64,000 bases of DNA from Bacillota bacterium. GTDB lineage: Bacteria > Bacillota > UBA4882 > UBA8346. The notes beneath the pieces were generated by a model, which did no database searches, was not told the DNA's origin, and saw nothing but the letters and a program-made list of their open reading frames with translations. Shown one piece after another: positions 46,289 to 56,815 of the stretch. Position 1 is the first letter of the stretch; each line of letters begins with the position of its first letter. The translations under genes were made by a program, and so were the position numbers. The stretch covers positions 257,771-321,770 of the forward strand of contig JAKOTQ010000096.1 in the NCBI GenBank assembly GCA_029776205.1. The letters run 5' to 3'.

Positions 46289-47095
46289 ATGTTCATCATT
46301 CTAATCAAAAGGAAATTATTTGTACGATGGATGCTGATAGGTATATTATTTTCCCTGGCCATGGGCGGATTGAGTTTAGCTGTCATTGAGGTTGCATCCA
46401 AAAAGCCCCGCCATTATTTCGAAAAACGTGGAGAAATCGTCTGGGAATTGTCAATGCCCCACAAAGCAATAGCCATCACTTTCGATGACGGGCCAAGCCC
46501 GTCCTTTACCCGGCAAATTATGGATTTATTCAGCCATTATGGAGGCTATGCCACTTTCTTTGTTACCGGTTCCCAAGTGGAAAAATTCCCGGAAGTTCTC
46601 CAAGAAATCGTCCGCCGCCATCACGAAATCGGCAATCATCTTTACCATCACCGCCCGATCCCTTTATTAAGCGAATATCACTTATACCTGGAATTGCAAA
46701 AAACCCATCAGCTGGTCCAAAAGCTCACCGGAATCACCATCCGACTCTTCCGGCCCATCAATGGTTTCTATGACGAAAAAGTTGTCCGAGTGGCCCGTTC
46801 CATGAATTATCAGGTCATTATCTGGAGTCAGGACAGTCAGGACTGGTCCAAAAAAGACGGAAAAGAGATTGCAGCCAATATTCTCAAACATATCCGTCCT
46901 GGGCAAATCCTGCTCTTTCACGATCAAGGCGGCAACCGCACCAATACGGTGGATGCCCTAAAAATTATCTTGCCAGAACTGGCCGCCCAAGGATATCACT
47001 TCATCACTGTATCGCAAATGATAAAACTGAGCCAGCATCCTTCGACAACACCGGTCTTGAAAAATCCGGCCGGCGCTGATGAATTGAAAAGATGA
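46289..47095 (+). CDS. Polysaccharide deacetylase (NodB-type), membrane-anchored
   Basis: 268 aa. N-terminal signal-anchor (about 10-31), then a NodB domain with motif 1 TFDDGPSP, motif 2 as NHLYHHRP (the H-x4-H zinc pair), motif 3 RLFRPINGFYD (usually RxPxG; here RPING) and motif 5 LLFHDQGG. These enzymes remove acetyl groups from peptidoglycan or chitin-like sugars outside the cell; PdaA/PdaB homologues act in spore cortex. GGAGGA precedes the ATG. Placed between the two topoisomerase genes. Confidence 0.88.
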   Translation: MFIILIKRKLFVRWMLIGILFSLAMGGLSLAVIEVASKKPRHYFEKRGEIVWELSMPHKAIAITFDDGPSPSFTRQIMDLFSHYGGYATFFVTGSQVEKFPEVLQEIVRRHHEIGNHLYHHRPIPLLSEYHLYLELQKTHQLVQKLTGITIRLFRPINGFYDEKVVRVARSMNYQVIIWSQDSQDWSKKDGKEIAANILKHIRPGQILLFHDQGGNRTNTVDALKIILPELAAQGYHFITVSQMIKLSQHPSTTPVLKNPAGADELKR

Positions 47096-47185
47096 TCATG
47101 ACAAACCAGTACTGTTTACGATATGATTATTATTAAGCAGAATTATACGTTACACCATGAAAAAACTCGTTGTACTGGTGATAAC

Positions 47186-48370
47186 ATGAAATTTGCTCAA
47201 AAAACCGCTCATCTTTCGTCAGCGATCTTTGCTCAACTCAAAACCAAAAAAATTGAACGACTGGCTTCCGGTAAAGAAGTAATGGATTTCAGCATCGGAA
47301 CGCCGGATCTGCCGCCACCCCGTCACGTTATTGATGTCATTCGGCAGGAGATTGAAAATCCCGACAATTATAAGTACGCCATCAAAGACCTTCCAGAATT
47401 GACCGAAGCCGTCATCGGCTGGTATCAAAAACGCTTCGGCGTCTCTTTGGAACCGGAGGAAATCACCTCACTTTTCGGCTCTCAGGAGGGATTGGGACAC
47501 ATAGCCCTCACCCTGGTGGATCCCGGAGATGTGGCGCTGATTCCTGATCCCGGCTATCCCATATTTCATGTAGGCCCTATGATCGCTGGAGCCCGTCTCT
47601 ATAAAATGCCGCTGCTTCGGGAAAACCATTACCTGATTGACCTGGACCGTATCGAGTCAACCGTCGCGCACCAGGCCAGACTGATGATCGTCTCCTATCC
47701 CAATAACCCCGTCACAGCAACGGCTCCTCCCGAATTTTATGAAAAATTGATTTGGTTTGCTAAAAAGTATGATATTGCGATCATTCACGATAACGCCTAT
47801 TGTGAACTGATCTTTGACGGCCCGCCGGGTGGAAGCATCTTGAATATTCCAGGTGCTAAAGATATCGCTGTCGAATTTAATTCACTATCCAAATCATACA
47901 ACCTGACCGGATGCCGGCTCGCCTTTGCCGTTGGAAACCGTGAAATGATCGGCCATCTAAAGAATTTAAAGTCTCACTTGGACTATGGGATCTTTTTGCC
48001 GTTGCAAAAAGCAGCCATTGCTGCCATTTCCGGGCCTCAAGACTGTATCAGGGAGACCGTCCAGATCTATCGCCGCCGCCGGGATATACTTATTGACGGC
48101 TTAGTTTCACTGGGATGGAAAGTAGACAAGCCCCCGGCCACCATGTTCGCTTGGGCCCCCCTTCCTGACGGATATCAATCATCCATGCATTTCGCCCTGG
48201 AACTGATGGATAGAACTGGCGTCCTTGTCGTTCCGGGAAGTAGTTTCGGCGATTTGGGCGAAGGATTTGTCCGATTTGCCCTTGTCCAGCCCGAAGAAGA
48301 AATTAAAAAAGCCTTAGCAGCGATCAAGGCCAGCGGCATGATTAGCAGAACGCAAGTTACCAACACCTAA
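47186..48370 (+). CDS. Class I/II PLP-dependent aminotransferase (DapL-like)
   Basis: 394 aa from the ATG at 47186 with GGTGAT upstream; the open frame reaches back to 47123. Fold-type I features: IGTPDLPPPRHV, SYPNNPVTA, and the PLP Lys in SLSKSYNLTGCRLAF. The pattern is closest to LL-diaminopimelate aminotransferase and related alanine/aspartate aminotransferases. No lysine biosynthesis genes are nearby, so substrate is open. Lies 90 nt after the deacetylase and 84 nt before the topoisomerase A-subunit gene. Confidence 0.88.
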   Translation: MKFAQKTAHLSSAIFAQLKTKKIERLASGKEVMDFSIGTPDLPPPRHVIDVIRQEIENPDNYKYAIKDLPELTEAVIGWYQKRFGVSLEPEEITSLFGSQEGLGHIALTLVDPGDVALIPDPGYPIFHVGPMIAGARLYKMPLLRENHYLIDLDRIESTVAHQARLMIVSYPNNPVTATAPPEFYEKLIWFAKKYDIAIIHDNAYCELIFDGPPGGSILNIPGAKDIAVEFNSLSKSYNLTGCRLAFAVGNREMIGHLKNLKSHLDYGIFLPLQKAAIAAISGPQDCIRETVQIYRRRRDILIDGLVSLGWKVDKPPATMFAWAPLPDGYQSSMHFALELMDRTGVLVVPGSSFGDLGEGFVRFALVQPEEEIKKALAAIKASGMISRTQVTNT

Positions 48371-48454
48371 GCAACCAAAAGCGAACTCGACAAGTGCCTT
48401 AAAATCAAATAAAATATGTACGGAAACTCATCATTCAAGCCGGAGGCAATATTT

Positions 48455-50641
48455 ATGGCGCCAAATAAACCCATTCAGCAAAATATCGTCAATACTCTGG
48501 AAGAAAATTATATGCCGTATGCGATGAGCGTTATCGTCTCCCGGGCTATCCCTGAAATTGACGGCTTCAAACCGTCTCACCGCAAACTGCTGTATACCAT
48601 GTATAAAATGGGACTGCTTACAGGAAATCGGACCAAATCTGCCAATGTAGTGGGTCAGACCATGAAACTTAATCCCCACGGCGATATGGCAATTTACGAA
48701 ACCATGGTTCGGATGACCCGAGGCCACAATGCCCTTCTACACCCCTTTATCGACTCCAAAGGTAACTTCGGTAAGCAATACTCAAAAGATATGCAATTTG
48801 CCGCTCCGCGGTATACTGAAGTCAAACTGGAAAAGATCTGCGAGGAACTTTTCCGGGACTTGGATAAAAACACCGTCGACTTTGTCGACAACTATGACGG
48901 TACCCTCAAAGAACCCACTCTGCTTCCAACGACTTTCCCCAACATTCTGGTCAATGCGAATCAGGGAATTGCCGTCGGAATGGCCAGCAATATGTGTAGT
49001 TTTAACCTGAAAGAAGTCTGCGAAGCTACCATTCAGTTTATTCAGGATGAAAACGTGGCCATTGAAAATTATTTGATCGCCCCGGACCTGGCTTCCGGCG
49101 GCCAATTGATATACAACGCTAAAGAAATCCTGAATATTTACCGTACCGGCCGTGGCGGATTCAAACTTCGGGCCAAATATCGCTATGATAAAGAAAACAG
49201 TTGCATCGAGATTTACGAAATCCCTTATACAACCACTGTGGAGGCGATCATCGACGCCATTATTAATTTGGTGAAAGCCGGAAAAATCAAAGAGATCCTC
49301 GATGTCCGTGACGAAACCGATTTAAATGGCCTCAAAATCACATTGGATATCCGAAAATCAGCCGATCCCGACAGTATTATGAATAAACTGTTCAAACTCA
49401 CGACTTTACAGGATACCTTCAATTGTAATTTCAATATTTTGATCGAAGGCCGTCCCCGGGTCATGGGGATTCGGGAGATTCTTTCGGAATGGCTGAAATT
49501 CCGGATGGGCTGTATCAAACGTCAACTTTTATTCGATATCGAACAAAAGAGTAAAAAACTTCACTTACTCTTGGGATTGGAAAAAATTTTACTGGATATC
49601 GATAAAGCCATTAAGATTATCCGGGAAACCGAGCGGGAAGCGGACGTAGTCCCCAACTTGATGGACGGTTTCGGAATCGACCAGGTTCAAGCCGAATTTA
49701 TCGCTGAAATCCGGCTGCGTAATTTGAACAAAGAATATATTTTAAACCGGGTCAGCGAAATCGAATCATTACAGAATGAAATCGCCGATTTGGAAGAAAC
49801 CTACCGTCATGACGATAAAATTAAAAAAATTATCATCAAACAGCTGAAAGAAATCGCCAAAAAATACGGCCAGCCCCGCCGCACCGAAATCATTCACGAA
49901 GACGATGTCGAAGAAATTACCAAAGAACATTTAATCGAAGATTACAATCTTCGCCTGTTCCTTACTGAACATAACTATTTGAAGAAAGTATCTTTGGTAT
50001 CACTCCGGGCCAATCCGGAACACAAGCTAAAAGACGATGACCGAATCATCCAGGAAATAGAAACCCACAACAAAGCCGATCTGTTGCTCTTCTCCAACAA
50101 ACACGTTGTCTACAAACTGAAGGTCTATGAAATCAACGACTGCAAAGCAAGCCAACTGGGCGAATATCTCACCAATCTGTTGGGACTGGATAACGACGAG
50201 AAGATTATTTATCTGGTGGCAACCGATAATTACCAAGGATATCTTTTATTTGCCTTTGAAAACGGCAAAATGGCCAAGATTGATTTACAAAGCTACGCTA
50301 CAAAAACAAACCGTAAAAAGCTGGCTAATGCCTATTCGGATTTGTCACCGTTGGTACGCATCTTCTTCCTGGAACAAGATGTAGAATTGGTCGCATTCAG
50401 CAGCATCCAAAAAGTTCTCATCTTCCACACGCAAAACATTAATGCCAAGACCACCCGGGATTCCCAAGGCGTTCAAGTTCTCAAAGGCAAAAAAGGCAGT
50501 CGGATGATCGCCGTTAAAACCCTAGATGAAGTTAACTTCACCGACCTTGATTATTATCGGACCAAAAACATCCCGGCTGTCGGCTGTTATCTCAAAGATG
50601 AGGATAAGGAAGAACGCCAAGCCAATCTCTTTGAAATATAA
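48455..50641 (+). CDS. Divergent type IIA topoisomerase A subunit (GyrA/ParC paralogue)
   Basis: 728 aa from the ATG at 48455 (GGAGG upstream). Breakage-reunion domain with catalytic Tyr in APRYTEVKL, followed by a long coiled-coil arm (about 340-480) and a beta-pinwheel C-terminal domain. The position of E. coli GyrA Ser83/Asp87 reads HGDMAIYE, so Met replaces the Ser and Glu the Asp of the quinolone contact. The canonical GyrA-box (QRRGGKG) is not seen; the corresponding region has NRKKLANAY. That argues for relaxation/decatenation rather than gyrase-type wrapping. Partner of the B subunit at 44148-46127. Confidence 0.9.
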   Translation: MAPNKPIQQNIVNTLEENYMPYAMSVIVSRAIPEIDGFKPSHRKLLYTMYKMGLLTGNRTKSANVVGQTMKLNPHGDMAIYETMVRMTRGHNALLHPFIDSKGNFGKQYSKDMQFAAPRYTEVKLEKICEELFRDLDKNTVDFVDNYDGTLKEPTLLPTTFPNILVNANQGIAVGMASNMCSFNLKEVCEATIQFIQDENVAIENYLIAPDLASGGQLIYNAKEILNIYRTGRGGFKLRAKYRYDKENSCIEIYEIPYTTTVEAIIDAIINLVKAGKIKEILDVRDETDLNGLKITLDIRKSADPDSIMNKLFKLTTLQDTFNCNFNILIEGRPRVMGIREILSEWLKFRMGCIKRQLLFDIEQKSKKLHLLLGLEKILLDIDKAIKIIRETEREADVVPNLMDGFGIDQVQAEFIAEIRLRNLNKEYILNRVSEIESLQNEIADLEETYRHDDKIKKIIIKQLKEIAKKYGQPRRTEIIHEDDVEEITKEHLIEDYNLRLFLTEHNYLKKVSLVSLRANPEHKLKDDDRIIQEIETHNKADLLLFSNKHVVYKLKVYEINDCKASQLGEYLTNLLGLDNDEKIIYLVATDNYQGYLLFAFENGKMAKIDLQSYATKTNRKKLANAYSDLSPLVRIFFLEQDVELVAFSSIQKVLIFHTQNINAKTTRDSQGVQVLKGKKGSRMIAVKTLDEVNFTDLDYYRTKNIPAVGCYLKDEDKEERQANLFEI

Positions 50642-50651
50642 GGAGGTTACC

Positions 50652-51089
50652 ATGAAACGACTGTACCGGATCAAAAACAAGGGAAAAATCGGCGGCGTCT
50701 GCGCCGGACTGGGAGAATATCTGGATGTGGATCCGAACATTATTCGCATCATTATGCTCCTTCTCATGTTCAGCGGTCCCGGAATCATCCTTTATTTGCT
50801 CATGATGATTGCGCTTCCCGAAAAAGAGGCGTCAAATCCGCCTATCTCAGAGACATCAACGGAGGAACCATACGAAGAGGAGCCCGTCATCGATGTCCCG
50901 GCATCGGACCACTCTACTTCAGCCGACGCAAACCTCTGGATCGGTTTTGGATTGATCATCGTCGGCGGATTGTTCCTCTTACGTAATTTCGGGTTTAATT
51001 GGTTTAATTGGATTTACTACCGAACAATCTGGCCTATCCTCCTCATAGCTGCCGGTATTTATATCCTGTTCCGGAAAAATAAAAGTTAA
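50652..51089 (+). CDS. PspC-domain membrane protein
   Basis: 145 aa from the ATG at 50652 (AGGAGG 6 nt upstream), 10 nt after the topoisomerase A-subunit gene and so probably cotranscribed. N-terminal PspC domain (about 1-60) with KIGGVCAGLGEYLDVDPNIIRI and one membrane segment, an acidic linker (63-90) and two more hydrophobic segments resembling the LiaF/LiaI N-terminal region. PspC-type proteins take part in envelope stress responses. No phage-shock partner is present. Confidence 0.88.
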   Translation: MKRLYRIKNKGKIGGVCAGLGEYLDVDPNIIRIIMLLLMFSGPGIILYLLMMIALPEKEASNPPISETSTEEPYEEEPVIDVPASDHSTSADANLWIGFGLIIVGGLFLLRNFGFNWFNWIYYRTIWPILLIAAGIYILFRKNKS

Positions 51090-51198
51090 GAATGATTTCG
51101 CGAATGGATCAGAATGATGGAATGACGAAGGCACACCATGTGTGCGCCATCCAAAAAATATGACTATAGCAGCTTAGAGAGTTATCAAATAATACAAA

Positions 51199-51226
51199 AA
51201 GGGAAGGCTTTTCGCCTTCCCTTCAT
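51199..51226. terminator. Bidirectional terminator between pspC and gap
   Basis: Stem GGGAAGGC/GCCTTCCC; TTTTTG follows on the minus strand (gap side) and TTCATTATT on the plus strand. Confidence 0.85.
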
Positions 51227-51240
51227 TATTGTATTCAGCC

Positions 51241-52263
<1,023 letters not shown>

Positions 52264-52317
52264 CTATATTTATTTATATTTTTAAGTAAAAACATTAAAA
52301 CGAAGCTGTCCGGCTAT

Positions 52318-52404
52318 TTGTTAAAGTTTTAACATGCATGACGCCGACATTAAGACTCTTAAGAAATTCACTTCAATTTTATATAATATCGAAGGCATTT
52401 TCAA
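52318..52404 (-). promoter_or_regulatory. gap promoter region with a Rex-like operator
   Basis: Minus-strand TTGAAA (52399-52404) and TAAAAT (52376-52381) are 17 nt apart. Downstream, TTGTTAA-N4-TTAACAT occupies 52318-52335, matching the clostridial Rex site TTGTTAA-N4-TTAACAA at 13 of 14 fixed positions. Rex is the NADH-sensing repressor of fermentation and central-carbon genes. Nothing else is recognised in 52252-52508. Confidence 0.6.
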
Positions 52405-52508
52405 GATAATTACTTTGATTGACTCAAATTTTTAACAAAATTCCATATCAATATGTATCTCCTGGAAACATATATATTTAGTGCATTCAGAACCAACTGG
52501 AGGATAGG

Positions 52509-53774
52509 ATGAACAACCAAGACAGGCTTCCTCATGTTCTTCCGGAGATGCTAACTCCGGATTTTTGGACGAACCGGCTTTCCAGTCCCTCCTCACTTCT
52601 GTTGACCCCGCAGGAAATTCAAACGTTTAATCAAATGATCCGTCAACGCTTGCCGGAAAAAGTTGTTGACCTTGCGAGTTATCCCCGAGAAATCGATGGT
52701 AATACGCTGTTTACATGGCTCTCCCAAATCCCGTTTCCGGCAAAAGCATATGATGCTTCGGGGCGACCACTGTCCGTTACGTTTCTTAACAAACTGAAAG
52801 AAAATATCAATCTCGCAAATCTTCCCGGGCAAATTACCGTTACATACGGAGCCACGGTTCACCATAGCGATCTACGCTTCTTCCCCACCGATCAACCGGC
52901 TTTCACCGCCCCTAACGATACCCGGTTTGATCGATGGCAGGCAACGGCTGTCAATCCCGGCGAACCTTTGCTCATTCTCCATCAAAGCCTGGATGCCCAA
53001 TGGTTTTATGTTCAAACCGAATATTACCGGGGCTGGATCCCAGCCCGATATTTAACCCGTTTTTCCTCGCAGTCCGACTGGTTAAGCTATCTCCACCATT
53101 CACCCTTTTTAACTGTCATTGGACCCGGTCTCGAATTAACCATCCCATCCGAATCGGGCAGCAAAACATTACGTTTTGAAATGGGAGCCAAAATCAGAAT
53201 ACGTCCCATATCGGGTTTCTCCCAAAACTACTTGGGCTTTGTCCCAACGGATGAAAACCGCATGCCTCTAACGTTTCCCATCGCCACTTCGCCGGATCTG
53301 ATCTTCGGTTACCTTCCATACACCGAGGACCATCTGTTTCGGCAGACTTTTAAAATGCTCGGTCAACCCTACGGCTGGGGCGGGCTTGATCTCCATCCCG
53401 ATTGTTCCAGTTTTATCCGAAATTTATACCGTTGTTTCGGATTTAATCTCCCTAGAGATTCCCGGGATCAAGCTCAATGCAGTCCAAAAACCGTTCTATT
53501 GAGCCATTTGCCGCCAAACCAAAAAAGCAAAGTTCTGTCCGCATTGCCTGCAGGAACTTTGCTCCATCTAGATGGCCACATTATGGTATATCTTGGTACG
53601 TCTGGCCAGCGCCATTATGTGATTCACGCTTTGTCTGCTTATCAGAAGCCTGGCCACCGGAGGTGTCCACAAAATATTTACCTCATGGCAGTAACCATCA
53701 GCGATCTGAGCTTGCGCCGCTTGGATGGCCAGACCCTCCTCAACGCTTTAACTTCCGCCATTTTACTCCGGTAG
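52509..53774 (+). CDS. SH3-domain C40 (NlpC/P60) endopeptidase without signal peptide
   Basis: 421 aa. N-terminal region (about 1-110), two SH3-like segments (about 115-190 and 200-265), then an NlpC/P60 domain: catalytic Cys in HPDCSSFIRN (about 301), His in DGHIMVYLG (about 358) and a third polar His in YVIHAL. Resembles YkfC-type gamma-D-glutamyl-diamino acid endopeptidases. There is no export signal, which suggests cytosolic murein-peptide recycling. GGAGGATAGG precedes the ATG. Converges on cheB with a 13-nt gap. Confidence 0.87.
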   Translation: MNNQDRLPHVLPEMLTPDFWTNRLSSPSSLLLTPQEIQTFNQMIRQRLPEKVVDLASYPREIDGNTLFTWLSQIPFPAKAYDASGRPLSVTFLNKLKENINLANLPGQITVTYGATVHHSDLRFFPTDQPAFTAPNDTRFDRWQATAVNPGEPLLILHQSLDAQWFYVQTEYYRGWIPARYLTRFSSQSDWLSYLHHSPFLTVIGPGLELTIPSESGSKTLRFEMGAKIRIRPISGFSQNYLGFVPTDENRMPLTFPIATSPDLIFGYLPYTEDHLFRQTFKMLGQPYGWGGLDLHPDCSSFIRNLYRCFGFNLPRDSRDQAQCSPKTVLLSHLPPNQKSKVLSALPAGTLLHLDGHIMVYLGTSGQRHYVIHALSAYQKPGHRRCPQNIYLMAVTISDLSLRRLDGQTLLNALTSAILLR

Positions 53775-53787
53775 ACATGGATTTGAT

Positions 53788-54810
53788 TCAACTCAAGGCA
53801 GCCATAATCCGTTCCGGTATTTTACTGAGAGGAACTTGTTCACATACAGCCCCCAGCTCCATCGCAACCTTCGGCATGCCATAAACTACACATGACTGTT
53901 GATCCTGGCCAATGGTGAAAGCGCCGGCATTCTTCATTTTTAACAAACCCTTTGCACCATCCGACCCCATACCGGTCAAAATCACACCAATGGCTTTCCG
54001 TCCGGCTTCGACAGCGACCGACTCAAACAAAACATCCACCGAAGGGCAATGTCCGCTGACCTTTTCTCCGGGAGCCACCTCCACTACATACTGGCCGTTT
54101 TTCCGCCGTAGCCGCATATGCCGATCTCCCGGCGCTATCAACACTCTCCCCGGATAAACCGGATCCATATGGGCTGCTTCTTTTACCTCCAAAGCACTGT
54201 GATTGTTTAACCGGTCTGCAAACATTTTGGAGAAAACCGGAGGAATATGTTGAACGATCACCATGCCCGGCATTTCCAAAGGAAAGGATTTGATGAGCCC
54301 TGCCAGAGCCTCCGTACCTCCGGTAGATGCACCGATGGCAATCACCATGTTTCGATCAAATTTATCTTTATGAGAAATCTGGGGACCGCGGTTTTCTTTC
54401 CAACGTCCTACATTAGCCGTTGAAGCAATTTTTATTTTCACAATCAGCTCAGCAATCATGGAATCCAAAGCCTGCCCGGTACGGACATTCGGTTTGGTTA
54501 CAAAATCCACTGCCCCGGCAGATAACGCATCAAATACACTTTCACTGACTGCACTGACCATTACCACCGGCAGGGGATATTGGGGCATCAGCTTCCTTAA
54601 AAATTCGATCCCGTTCATCCGAGGCAATTCGACATCAAGGGTCATCACATCCGGTTCATACTTTAGAATCATATCCCGGGCCTGATAGGGATCGGCAGCT
54701 GTTCCCACCACATGAATCGCCGGATCCGATTGCATAGCCTTGGCCAACGTTTCCCGAAACAGCAATGAATCGTCCACAATGAGTACTTTTATCTGCCGCT
54801 TGATTTTCAA
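53788..54810 (-). CDS. cheB: Chemotaxis protein-glutamate methylesterase
   Basis: 340 aa. Receiver domain (about 8-125) with LIVDDS and the phospho-acceptor Asp in TLDVELPRMNG, then the methylesterase domain (about 155-335) with catalytic Ser in IGASTGGTEAL, His in VQHIPP and Asp in TGMGSDG. Removes methyl groups from chemoreceptors (and can deamidate Gln). On the minus strand downstream of cheR, 214 nt apart, last gene of the chemotaxis cluster. Confidence 0.96.
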   Translation of the reverse strand: MKIKRQIKVLIVDDSLLFRETLAKAMQSDPAIHVVGTAADPYQARDMILKYEPDVMTLDVELPRMNGIEFLRKLMPQYPLPVVMVSAVSESVFDALSAGAVDFVTKPNVRTGQALDSMIAELIVKIKIASTANVGRWKENRGPQISHKDKFDRNMVIAIGASTGGTEALAGLIKSFPLEMPGMVIVQHIPPVFSKMFADRLNNHSALEVKEAAHMDPVYPGRVLIAPGDRHMRLRRKNGQYVVEVAPGEKVSGHCPSVDVLFESVAVEAGRKAIGVILTGMGSDGAKGLLKMKNAGAFTIGQDQQSCVVYGMPKVAMELGAVCEQVPLSKIPERIMAALS

Positions 54811-55024
54811 ACCATCACCACTTTCTAAAGAATCAACCTCGAATCTGCAATGGACAACTCACGCTAGGCAACGCCTGATTATCTCAACCCTTAAGCCATT
54901 GCACTTTCCCAGGAAACCAAAGGTTTTTACCACAAAAGCCAACCTCAAGCCAATTATACAATGCGGACTATCGATTGTACATCGTGGAATTTCAATCATT
55001 TTGATGTGCTAAACGTCCTTAGCT

Positions 55025-55837
55025 TTACTCTTTCCGGTAGACTGCCGGCTTAACATACTTAAACTTCGTCTGCTCCCGATTGATGGATTCGGCATGGCCG
55101 ATAAACAAATACCCTCCCGGTTCCAGGTATTCGTAAAATTTATTGACCAGTTCACGCTTGGTTTCATTGTCAAAATAAATCATCACATTCCGGCAGAAAA
55201 TCACATGGAATCGCCGTTTAAAAGGATAAACGGGAGTATTCAAATTAAATTCCCTGTAAATCACTTCTTTTTTTATTTTATCAACGACTTGGTACTGCCC
55301 GTTCCCTGTAGGTTGAAGGTAGTTTCTGCGCCAACGTTCCGGGAGGACGGCCACCTGTTCAGAAGTATAAACGCCTTCAGAAGCTATTTTCAAAACCTTT
55401 CTGGAGATATCCGTGGCCAACACCCGGGTATCCCATAACCATTTTTTCTCCCCAAAAAAATCCTGGATGATCATAGCTAATGTATAGGGTTCTTCTCCTG
55501 ACGAGCAACCGGCGCTCCAAATTCGCAGATCTTTGTTCTTGGCCGCCACTGACCAGTAGGGCAATACTGTATCCCGGAAAAAATGAAAATGTTCAACTTC
55601 CCGCATAAAAAAGGTATGGTTGGTCGTTAACTTATTCAGTAAGTTTACTAAAGCCTCTCCGCTTTTATCCTCGATAACATAGTGGTAATATTCGGAGAAG
55701 CTATTTATATTCAGTGCCGTCAAAACATTTTGGAGCCGGCCTTCAATCAAATGTTTTTTCCCGGATAGGTCCAAACCGCAATAGGATTTGACATATGTCG
55801 CCAACTGATGAAATTCTTCGTCACGAATTGCAATCAT
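55025..55837 (-). CDS. cheR: Chemotaxis protein methyltransferase
   Basis: 270 aa from the ATG at 55837, with AAGGTGG upstream; a GTG three codons earlier is the alternative. Helical N-terminal domain then a SAM-binding fold with WSAGCSSGEEPYTLAM, VLATDISRKVLKIA and the FCRNVMIYFD motif. Methylates receptor glutamates for adaptation. The 450-nt gap 55838-56287 to cheW holds two CCGG-type hairpins (55918-55943, 56226-56256), a TATAAT-like box on the minus strand near 56170, and no gene. Confidence 0.95.
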   Translation of the reverse strand: MIAIRDEEFHQLATYVKSYCGLDLSGKKHLIEGRLQNVLTALNINSFSEYYHYVIEDKSGEALVNLLNKLTTNHTFFMREVEHFHFFRDTVLPYWSVAAKNKDLRIWSAGCSSGEEPYTLAMIIQDFFGEKKWLWDTRVLATDISRKVLKIASEGVYTSEQVAVLPERWRRNYLQPTGNGQYQVVDKIKKEVIYREFNLNTPVYPFKRRFHVIFCRNVMIYFDNETKRELVNKFYEYLEPGGYLFIGHAESINREQTKFKYVKPAVYRKE

Positions 55838-56225
55838 ATTAACCACCTTATTATCTGTTGCTTACCATTTTTGAAACTACCGAAGATTTTAATACCATCC
55901 CATCCATTTAGATCACCGCCCGGTTTCAACTTCGGAAACCGGATGGGCATCTTGTATCCTTATACCTGATAGGCTCGTGAAACATACCATCTTGTCCCAT
56001 TGATATTTTTCCAGGATACATCTAAAAACAGATTGTGGCCCAAGCCTTGATAAACACGGCAGTGAAAAAATGCTCTTTCCCCGATTTCATATTAAGTCTC
56101 AAATATGACCGCCACTCCATCCTAATCTTTATCAAGCATTTCCTCCATGATCTTAATTACTTCGGTGTATTATATCACCATAGAATTATCAATGCACTTT
56201 TAATAATTACTTATATTGGATATGG

Positions 56226-56256
56226 AACCCGGTTCCATAATTGAAACCGGGCGATC
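56226..56256 (-). terminator. CCCGG-type hairpin after cheW1
   Basis: GCCCGGTTTC/GGAACCGGGT-type imperfect stem about 35 nt past the stop. T-tract is poor, so terminator function is uncertain; it belongs to a group of similar palindromes in this cluster. Confidence 0.5.
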
Positions 56257-56287
56257 GAGCATACTTTCAAGGTTTTTTTCCCACACG

Positions 56288-56779
56288 CTAAATCTCACTT
56301 AATGCAGCCACTTCATCATCATTCAACAACTTTTCACAGTCCAGCAACAAAGTAACTTCATTACCGACCTTGCCGATGGCTTTAATATAACGGTTCTGGA
56401 CTTTATTCACCTGGGGCGGCGGTACAATATCCTCATCCGGGATAGTAAGCACTTCGGATACACTGTCCACGATCAACCCGATGGAAATCTCGCCGATATC
56501 CACCACAACCACACAGGTCCGGTCATTGTACTCTTTCGGCTCTTTGTTAAACCGCAGCCGGACATCCATCACCGGTATAATCTTGCCCCGTAAATTGATA
56601 ATCCCTTTGATATAAACCGGAAGCTCCGGAACTTCAGTAATCGCCTGAATCCCGATGATCTCCGTGACATACCGGATTTCGATGCCATAAACTTCATTCC
56701 CGACAACGAACGTGAGATACTTCCCTTTTTGCGTATCTTCCTCTTCCATCTCAATGTCTTTATCGAGTATTTCCGCCAT
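56288..56779 (-). CDS. cheW: Chemotaxis coupling protein CheW (copy 1)
   Basis: 163 aa. An acidic N-terminal tail (to about 18) precedes a single CheW beta-barrel domain: YLTFVVGNEVYGIEI, INLRGKIIPVMDVRLRF and GLIVDSVSEVLTIP are the family marks. It links receptors to the CheA kinase. AAGGAGAT precedes the ATG, 37 nt after cheA. The protein is 93% identical (152 of 163) to copy 2 at 59371-59862. Confidence 0.96.
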   Translation of the reverse strand: MAEILDKDIEMEEEDTQKGKYLTFVVGNEVYGIEIRYVTEIIGIQAITEVPELPVYIKGIINLRGKIIPVMDVRLRFNKEPKEYNDRTCVVVVDIGEISIGLIVDSVSEVLTIPDEDIVPPPQVNKVQNRYIKAIGKVGNEVTLLLDCEKLLNDDEVAALSEI

Positions 56780-56815
56780 GTTCTATCTCCTTCCCGTGCA
56801 TTATACTCCAAAGCT

